Assembly (NCBI GenBank): GCA_031267485.1
Contig: JAIRYY010000057.1
Coordinates: 1 to 9,803, forward strand
Source of the DNA: Tannerella sp.
GTDB taxonomy: Bacteria > Bacteroidota > Bacteroidia > Bacteroidales > Tannerellaceae
DNA length: 9,803 nucleotides
Direction: 5' to 3'
The notes beneath the pieces were generated by a model. It saw only the letters and a list, made by a program, of their open reading frames with translations, was not told where the DNA came from and made no database searches. A program made the translations under genes and the position numbers. Positions 4,949-9,803 of this stretch are shown here, one piece after another; within the stretch, counting starts at the first letter, position 1, and the number at the start of each line of letters is the position of its first letter.

Positions 4949-6853
4949 ATGATGAATAGAAATGAAGTTTCAAAAGGATTGCGGGGGATGCCGCGGGAGT
5001 ATGCGGTGAAGGCTGCCATTATGCTCTTTTTACTTGTTTTTGCCGCGCCCGCCGGCGCATGTCCGTACTGTATGGCGCCGCAGCGGCATGACTGTGCGCA
5101 CGGCCGTGCTGTGGCCGACGAATGGGAACGTCTTCCGTACGGGAACGTCCGGATAGGCGGCGAAATAGGGCGGAGGATTGATGCTACCATTCACAACAAT
5201 CTGAAAAAGCTGGATTTGGAGAAGCTTTTCCTGGAGGCTTTCCGGACAAAAAACGCGAAAGACGGTTTTATCGGTACGGGCATGCTCCTGGATGCTGCCG
5301 TCAGGTTTGCCGCCTATTCGGGCGATCCGGAAGTCGTCGCACTGAAAAACCGGATTGTGGAGGCGTTGATTGAGAATCAGCAGGAGGACGGATATATCGG
5401 GTTTTTCGCCGACGGACAACGCCTGTGGCATGAGTGGGACATTCATGAGATGGCGTATATCATCACCGGGCTTGTGTCGGACTACACGTTCTTCGGGCAG
5501 AAGCGTTCGCTGGATGCGGCCGCAAAGGCCGCCGGCCACATTCTGGACGGCTGGGAAGGGAGGCCGGAGGATTTTCCCGATTTCTTCCTCCTGGGAATGG
5601 ACGGGGCGATGTTTTCGCTTTATCAGCTGACCGGCGAAGAACGTTTCCGTGAGTTTGGCGAGAATAAAAAGCCGCTTGCCCGGCAGTCTCCGGGAATCGT
5701 GAAGGGACGGACGCCGGACATGGCGGGACATATCTTTGCCTGTCTGGCCGTAAATGAGGCGCAGCTTGATGCGTACCGCCTGACGGCCGACGGACGCCTG
5801 ACCGCGCCGGTGGAGGAGGTCATGAATTTCCTGACCGCCCGCGACGGACTGTCCATTATTGGCGGAGCCGGACAGGAAGAGACCTGGACGGACGACCAGG
5901 ACGGGGAAGGCGACCATGCCGAGACCTGCGCGACGGCTTATCTGGTTCGCGTATGCGACAACCTGCTGCGCCTGCACGGTTCGTCTTTCTACGGCGACCT
6001 GATGGAACGTTCCGTCTACAACGCCCTGTTTGCCGCACAGTCGCCCGACGGCAGGGATATCCGCTATTATACTCCGTTTGAAGGCGGGCGGGAATATTTC
6101 GGCAAGGATTCCTACTGCTGTCCGAACAATTTCCGCCGGATTGTCTCGGAACTCCCGCTGATGATTTACTACACGAAACCGGAGGGCGGCATAGCCGTCA
6201 ATATGTATACCGCCTCGTCTGCCCGGACGGATTTTTCCGACGGGACGAAGGTCAATATGGAACAGTCAACCGATTATCCCGCTTCGGGAACGGTTGCCAT
6301 CGGCCTGAAACTAAGTAAGCCTAAATCTTTCCCGCTGTCCCTGCGGATACCGTCCTGGGCGCGGCAGGCATCCGTCGCGGTGAACGGAACGCCCGTAGAG
6401 GGGCGGATAATACCGGGCGAATTTTTCGTCGTCAACCGGACATGGGCGGACGGCGACCGCGTGACGCTCGACTTCCCGATGGATTTCCGTCCGGTAGCCG
6501 GGCGTAAACGCCAGTCGGGACGTGTGGCCATCATGCGCGGCCCGCTGGTTTACACTTTCAGTCGCGCGTCCAATCCGTCCGTCGACCCGGGCAAAAACAA
6601 AACCGTCCAGGACATCGGGAAAATAACGCTGGATGCGGCGTCAGCCTCTCTGGTCGCCGATTCCACCGTCAGGACAGGCGGGACGGCGTGCCGCATCGGA
6701 GCATGGCGCGCCGGATTCGGCTCCAATTCCGGGAAGCACGACATTGAACTGACGCTGACGGAATTTGCCGACCCCGAAGGCGTGGCCACCTATTTCCGGC
6801 TGCCGGAATATACGGCCGCCGGCGTTGTCGAAGATGAACTGGTCAGGCGCTGA
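4949..6853 (+). CDS. Exported GH127-family glycoside hydrolase (beta-L-arabinofuranosidase-like, DUF1680)
   Basis: This 634-aa protein belongs to the DUF1680/GH127 superfamily, whose characterised member HypBA1 removes beta-L-arabinofuranose with a zinc-bound cysteine nucleophile. Numbered from the ATG at 4949: hydrophobic signal segment about 20-36 ending PAGA|C, so cleavage is likely near 37/38 and the enzyme is probably periplasmic; an (alpha/alpha)6-type catalytic domain about 60-410; then beta-sandwich domains to the C-terminus. The zinc ligand set Glu325 and Cys327 (AETC) plus Cys390-Cys391 (YCCPNN) is complete, with Cys390 as predicted nucleophile; a Glu pair at 310-311 is a candidate for the acid/base. 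The C-terminal LRIPSWA and MRGPLVYTF motifs are typical. Length fits HypBA1 (about 658 aa). I chose 4949 (a second ATG is at 4952) because the earlier TTG overlaps the -7 element. It is divergent from the uronate operon and convergent with SusCD. GH127 also includes an aceric-acid hydrolase, so the sugar is not certain. Confidence 0.9.
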   Translation: MMNRNEVSKGLRGMPREYAVKAAIMLFLLVFAAPAGACPYCMAPQRHDCAHGRAVADEWERLPYGNVRIGGEIGRRIDATIHNNLKKLDLEKLFLEAFRTKNAKDGFIGTGMLLDAAVRFAAYSGDPEVVALKNRIVEALIENQQEDGYIGFFADGQRLWHEWDIHEMAYIITGLVSDYTFFGQKRSLDAAAKAAGHILDGWEGRPEDFPDFFLLGMDGAMFSLYQLTGEERFREFGENKKPLARQSPGIVKGRTPDMAGHIFACLAVNEAQLDAYRLTADGRLTAPVEEVMNFLTARDGLSIIGGAGQEETWTDDQDGEGDHAETCATAYLVRVCDNLLRLHGSSFYGDLMERSVYNALFAAQSPDGRDIRYYTPFEGGREYFGKDSYCCPNNFRRIVSELPLMIYYTKPEGGIAVNMYTASSARTDFSDGTKVNMEQSTDYPASGTVAIGLKLSKPKSFPLSLRIPSWARQASVAVNGTPVEGRIIPGEFFVVNRTWADGDRVTLDFPMDFRPVAGRKRQSGRVAIMRGPLVYTFSRASNPSVDPGKNKTVQDIGKITLDAASASLVADSTVRTGGTACRIGAWRAGFGSNSGKHDIELTLTEFADPEGVATYFRLPEYTAAGVVEDELVRR

Positions 6854-6875
6854 GTCCTCCGGAGCACGCAGACTG

Positions 6876-6908
6876 CGCGGACTACCAGCCGCCGGCCGGT
6901 AATCCGCG
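6876..6908 (-). terminator. Stem-loop between the convergent GH127 and SusD genes
   Basis: In minus-strand RNA an 11-bp stem forms between CGCGGAUUACC and GGUAGUCCGCG (one U-G wobble) with an 11-nt GC-rich loop, about 18 bases after the SusD stop. No U-tract follows on that strand. On the plus strand the same stem has a C/A mismatch, and a run of six T lies at 6923-6928, about 14 bases away, too far for a canonical intrinsic terminator. It most likely marks or stabilises the 3' end of the susCD transcript and may serve both directions. Confidence 0.4.
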
Positions 6909-6926
6909 TTCATCTGCAGACCTTTT

Positions 6927-8522
6927 TTATTGATATGCCTCATTCAGATTCTGCTCATTGATGGGCACGGACCATACGAATTTTTTGCTGTCATAGGGCA
7001 ACGGCGCTTCTTCGCGTATTCCGGGGCCGATATCCATCTTCAATCCCCGGAGGTAGTCCAGCCGGTCGCCTTCGGCAAACAGTTCGATCAGCCGTTCGTC
7101 GTGAATCATGTCCTCCGTGATGCCGGCTGCCGTAACGTAGTGGGACGACGATTCGTAAGCCTGTCCGGCTACGGCTTCATCCCAGGCGCGTTTTCTGACA
7201 ACGTTCAGATCGTCGGCCGCCGACTGTTTGTCGCCGGCCTTGAACGCGCAGATGGAACGGGTCAGATACATTTCCGCGAGCCGTATCTGAGGATAATTGG
7301 TATATCCGGCCTCCGGGCCTCTGTTCAGCTTGTCGGCTACTACCGTCCGGTACGTCAGGTGGCTTCTGGTCTCGTAGTATCTGTCGGGAATACGTTCTTC
7401 CGCAGGCACGTCATACGGTTCACGGACGTAAATCAACTGTTGAAAACGCTTGTCCCTTCTCGCCGCAAAGTTGATGGTCGTGTCGTTGCGGGCATCATCC
7501 ATCCAGCCGATGCGGCGCAGCGTCCCGTAGTCCATGTGGAAAGCGCTCCATCCGATCGGCGCGCCTCCCGCCGAATGATTGAAAAGCGCCGCGTGCAGGT
7601 TCTGCCGGCCGAACGTCTTGTCGTAGCAGGGTATCCACATGATGACCTCCCTGCCGCACGAAGGGATGCTTTTGTTAAACGCTTCGATCGGGTCTTCGCT
7701 CAAATCATAATCGCCGCCGTTCCGCTCGATTACGAAAGTCGCATATTCCCGCGCCTCCGCGTAATTGCCCATGGCAAAGGCCGTGCGTGCCAGCATGGCG
7801 GCCGCCGCAAATTTGTTCGCCCGCCCCGCCTGGTAAGAAGCATGCATCTTGCCATCAACAAATCTTTCGGGCAACAGCGCGTATGCCTGCAGGAAATCGG
7901 ACTGAATCTGCGTCCATTTCTCGTGCACGCTTCCCTGCTGGGGATTGACGGCGTTGTCGTCTGTGCTGGGTCGGGTTGTCCGCAAAGGAATCTGCCTTTC
8001 GTCATTCGCGCCGCCGGGAGCGTAAGGCGTGCAGAAAACGGTCGCTTCCATGTAATAGATAAATCCCCGCAGGAAATAAAGTTCGCCCGTGAGCCGGTCA
8101 AGGTTGTACGTCCTGTCGTCCGCCGAAATGGTGGGATAGGGATTTCCGTCGCGCTCCTCCACGAACTGCAGGGCGTCATTGACGGAAGCAAGCGCACGGA
8201 ATCCGACCCCGAACAGCTCATTCGTCGCATTCTTGTTATTTTCCGTATCCCTGTACCATCCGTAGTCGAGGGCGTCTCCATAGATGGGCGAATTGGCCAT
8301 GTCGTCGGCAACCGCATTTCTCAAAACATACCAGTAGTTGTACACATTGCCGAAATTACCCAGGGCAAACAGCTGGGAATATGCGCCGATCGGCGCCCGC
8401 TCAAACTCGGACAAAGTCAGCCACGGATTCTGGGGCGGTCTTTCCAGTTCGAAAAATGATTTGTTTTCGCAGGATACAAGCCCCGTAAGGACTATTATCG
8501 AAAATATAATTATCTTTTTCAT
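6927..8522 (-). CDS. SusD/RagB-family nutrient-binding outer-membrane lipoprotein
   Basis: A surface glycan-binding lipoprotein (531 aa) that forms a lid on its SusC partner and captures oligosaccharides for TonB-dependent import. Seen: MKKIIIFSIIVLTGLVSC signal peptide with lipobox LVSC and lipidated Cys18, followed by the charged ENK; an N-terminal SusD-like part (about 20-230, including LYFLRGFIYYME at 148-159 and NKFAAAAMLARTAFAMGNYAEA at 236-257, TPR-like helices); and a C-terminal RagB/SusD part with YPQIRLAEMYLTRSICAF (410-427), DDLNVVRKRAW (437-447), the highly conserved IHDERLIELFAEGDRLDYLRGLK (473-495) and the closing VPINEQNLN (519-527). It starts 11 bp after the SusC stop, the standard susC-susD order. 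The length is ordinary for the family. The glycan ligand cannot be predicted from the sequence. Confidence 0.96.
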   Translation of the reverse strand: MKKIIIFSIIVLTGLVSCENKSFFELERPPQNPWLTLSEFERAPIGAYSQLFALGNFGNVYNYWYVLRNAVADDMANSPIYGDALDYGWYRDTENNKNATNELFGVGFRALASVNDALQFVEERDGNPYPTISADDRTYNLDRLTGELYFLRGFIYYMEATVFCTPYAPGGANDERQIPLRTTRPSTDDNAVNPQQGSVHEKWTQIQSDFLQAYALLPERFVDGKMHASYQAGRANKFAAAAMLARTAFAMGNYAEAREYATFVIERNGGDYDLSEDPIEAFNKSIPSCGREVIMWIPCYDKTFGRQNLHAALFNHSAGGAPIGWSAFHMDYGTLRRIGWMDDARNDTTINFAARRDKRFQQLIYVREPYDVPAEERIPDRYYETRSHLTYRTVVADKLNRGPEAGYTNYPQIRLAEMYLTRSICAFKAGDKQSAADDLNVVRKRAWDEAVAGQAYESSSHYVTAAGITEDMIHDERLIELFAEGDRLDYLRGLKMDIGPGIREEAPLPYDSKKFVWSVPINEQNLNEAYQ

Positions 8523-8533
8523 TGCTTGTTTAT

Positions 8534-9803
8534 TTAAAATTTAACGGATAATCCGATGGTTGCGGAAAATAAGGGCGGCAAATCCCAGTAATTGTCGATG
8601 TTGCTCCCCATGCCTTCGGGGTCCCATCCCGGATAGTCCGAAACGGTGTACAGATTCTCCAGCGTGGCATAGACCCGGAGCGTGTTGAGCCATTTCAGTT
8701 TGTTGAGGGTATATCCGATATTGACGGATTTCAGCTTGATGTAGTCGCCCTTGAACAGGTACTGGGTCGTCAGGGCGCCCCGGAGATCGCCCACGCCGAC
8801 CGTCGTGCCGTCTTCCAGATTCACGGTGCCCGACCATGTCATGCGTTGAAACTTCGCATTGTCTCCCGGTTTTTTCCAGTGATTCAGATAGATGTCTTCC
8901 AGATACTGGGAGGAATTCATGATTACCAGGTTCCGGTAAAAACCGTCGAAGAAGTAGTTTCCGCCCGAGAACGTGATCAGAAAACCCAGGTCGAATGACT
9001 TCCACGAAAACCGGTTGGTCAATCCGCCGTAATATTTGGGCACATTGTTTTTGTTTTCGAAATGAAACCGGTTGCCATTGGCATTTGTCGCGTTGCTGAT
9101 CAGCGTAACGTCGTTTCCCGCGCTGTCCTTCAGCCGCCGCGTTTCGCCCGTTGCCGCATAATGTTCCTGGTCAAGCGCATAAATCTGCGAGATGCCGGTC
9201 TGGGGATCTACCCCGGCAAAATCGGCGATGTAGGCATCCCGTACCCCAAAACCCGTTTTTGAAATACTGATGTCGGTCATCATCCCGGTTCCCGCTCTGT
9301 CGATCTGCGGCGTGAGTTTCTTCACCTCGTTGTGATTGAATGCGATGTTAAAGGAAGTTTGCCACTGCAGTTTCTTCCCGTTCAGGTTGTTGCTGACGAC
9401 GTTCAGTTCAACGCCCCGGTTGACCAGGTCGCCGATATTCCCGTAGATGGAGGCAATGCCGGCGGACGGGGGCAATTCGACGGCCAGCAGCAAGTCTTCC
9501 ACGTACTTGTTATAGTACGCAAGCGATCCGTTGATCCGGTTGTCGAAGAACCCGAAATCAAGGCCGAAATCCAGGTTGTTGGTCGTTTCCCATTTCAGGT
9601 TGCTGACGCCGATGGAGGTCAGATATGTCCCGTTGACCGCCAGGATATTCTGGCTGCCGTAAGCCTGGTCGCTCCTGTATTGGGAAGCGTCCAGCCCGGT
9701 CGGGATTCCGGCGTTCCCCGTCTGTCCGTAACTGCCGCGGACTTTCAGGAAATGACGCTGTCCGAAATCGCCCATGAAAGCCTCGTCGGACAGAATCCAC
9801 CCG
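8534..9803 (-). CDS. SusC/RagA-family TonB-dependent outer-membrane transporter, C-terminal part
   Basis: The frame is open from the right edge, and the first 422 or so residues seen correspond to the C-terminal part of a protein that is normally about 1000 aa; the N-terminus, carboxypeptidase-like domain, TonB box and plug lie outside the window. Recognisable SusC features are GWILSDEAF followed by FLKVRGSYGQTGNAGIP, NLKWETTNNLDFGLDFGFFDNRINGSLAYYNKYVEDLL, the stretch IGDLVNRGVELNVVS, and the C-terminal YTLNKLKWLNTLRVYATLENLYTVSDYPGWDPE ending in a barrel-closing ...GLSVKF with terminal Phe. It would transport the oligosaccharide bound by the downstream SusD-like protein. The ATG at 9773-9775 is internal, not the start. 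I see no frameshift or stop, so it is cut only by the window end. Confidence 0.96.
   Translation of the reverse strand, partial: GWILSDEAFMGDFGQRHFLKVRGSYGQTGNAGIPTGLDASQYRSDQAYGSQNILAVNGTYLTSIGVSNLKWETTNNLDFGLDFGFFDNRINGSLAYYNKYVEDLLLAVELPPSAGIASIYGNIGDLVNRGVELNVVSNNLNGKKLQWQTSFNIAFNHNEVKKLTPQIDRAGTGMMTDISISKTGFGVRDAYIADFAGVDPQTGISQIYALDQEHYAATGETRRLKDSAGNDVTLISNATNANGNRFHFENKNNVPKYYGGLTNRFSWKSFDLGFLITFSGGNYFFDGFYRNLVIMNSSQYLEDIYLNHWKKPGDNAKFQRMTWSGTVNLEDGTTVGVGDLRGALTTQYLFKGDYIKLKSVNIGYTLNKLKWLNTLRVYATLENLYTVSDYPGWDPEGMGSNIDNYWDLPPLFSATIGLSVKF

Noticed and set aside
5030..5977. 315-codon open frame on the minus strand inside the GH127 gene
   Set aside because: It is antisense to the GH127 catalytic domain, lacks any domain signature and has a shadow-like composition.
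6857..6864. 8-bp palindrome CTCCGGAG just after the GH127 stop
   Set aside because: Too short in GC-rich DNA to mean anything, and no T-run follows it.
6930..8459. 509-codon open frame on the plus strand opposite SusD
   Set aside because: It mirrors almost the whole SusD gene, which has the lipobox and conserved SusD motifs; the antisense product has no recognisable features.

Overview
The window looks like chromosomal DNA from a fairly GC-rich member of the Bacteroidales (GC roughly mid-50s percent, estimated by eye). The main evidence is an adjacent SusC/SusD pair, which is essentially confined to Bacteroidota. A Bacteroidetes-type promoter (TTTG, 19-nt spacer, TAnnTTTG) and lipoprotein-type signal peptides on SusD-like and accessory proteins support this. 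I see no rRNA, tRNA, CRISPR array, transposase or phage gene. The gene content is carbohydrate catabolism and fits part of a polysaccharide utilization locus (PUL).

Layout: (1) 24-4506, all on the minus strand and so read from right to left: a ROK-family sugar kinase (3541-4506), an intergenic hairpin that resembles an intrinsic terminator (3490-3533), then three tightly packed genes. These are an SDR-type D-mannonate oxidoreductase/fructuronate reductase (2649-3455), mannonate dehydratase UxuA (1435-2640) and an exported Gfo/Idh/MocA-family putative oxidoreductase (24-1433). A further gene may begin at the very left edge. (2) 4507-4948, a 442-bp divergent control region. It holds a clear promoter for the kinase, a pair of identical 12-bp repeats, a long imperfect hairpin built around a 16-bp perfect palindrome, and a weaker promoter for the rightward gene. 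(3) 4949-6853, plus strand: an exported GH127-type glycoside hydrolase (beta-L-arabinofuranosidase family). (4) 6927-9803, minus strand and convergent with the hydrolase: a complete SusD-like lipoprotein, preceded by the C-terminal half of a SusC-like TonB-dependent transporter that runs off the right edge.

How the parts may work together (inference): SusC/SusD bind and import an oligosaccharide. The GH127 enzyme trims L-arabinofuranose or a related sugar in the periplasm. In the cytoplasm, SDR and UxuA carry out the two steps D-fructuronate -> D-mannonate -> 2-keto-3-deoxy-gluconate (KDG), so the glycan probably contains a hexuronic acid. The uronate isomerase (UxaC), KDG kinase and KDG-6-P aldolase are not in the window. 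The ROK kinase could phosphorylate a released hexose or act elsewhere in this pathway. The exported Gfo/Idh protein has no assigned reaction and is the least understood member.

I do not see a fundamentally new system. The points most worth a second look are the exported NAD(P)-fold protein co-transcribed with cytoplasmic uronate enzymes, the terminator-like hairpin splitting the kinase from the rest of the operon, and the repeat and hairpin structures in the divergent control region.
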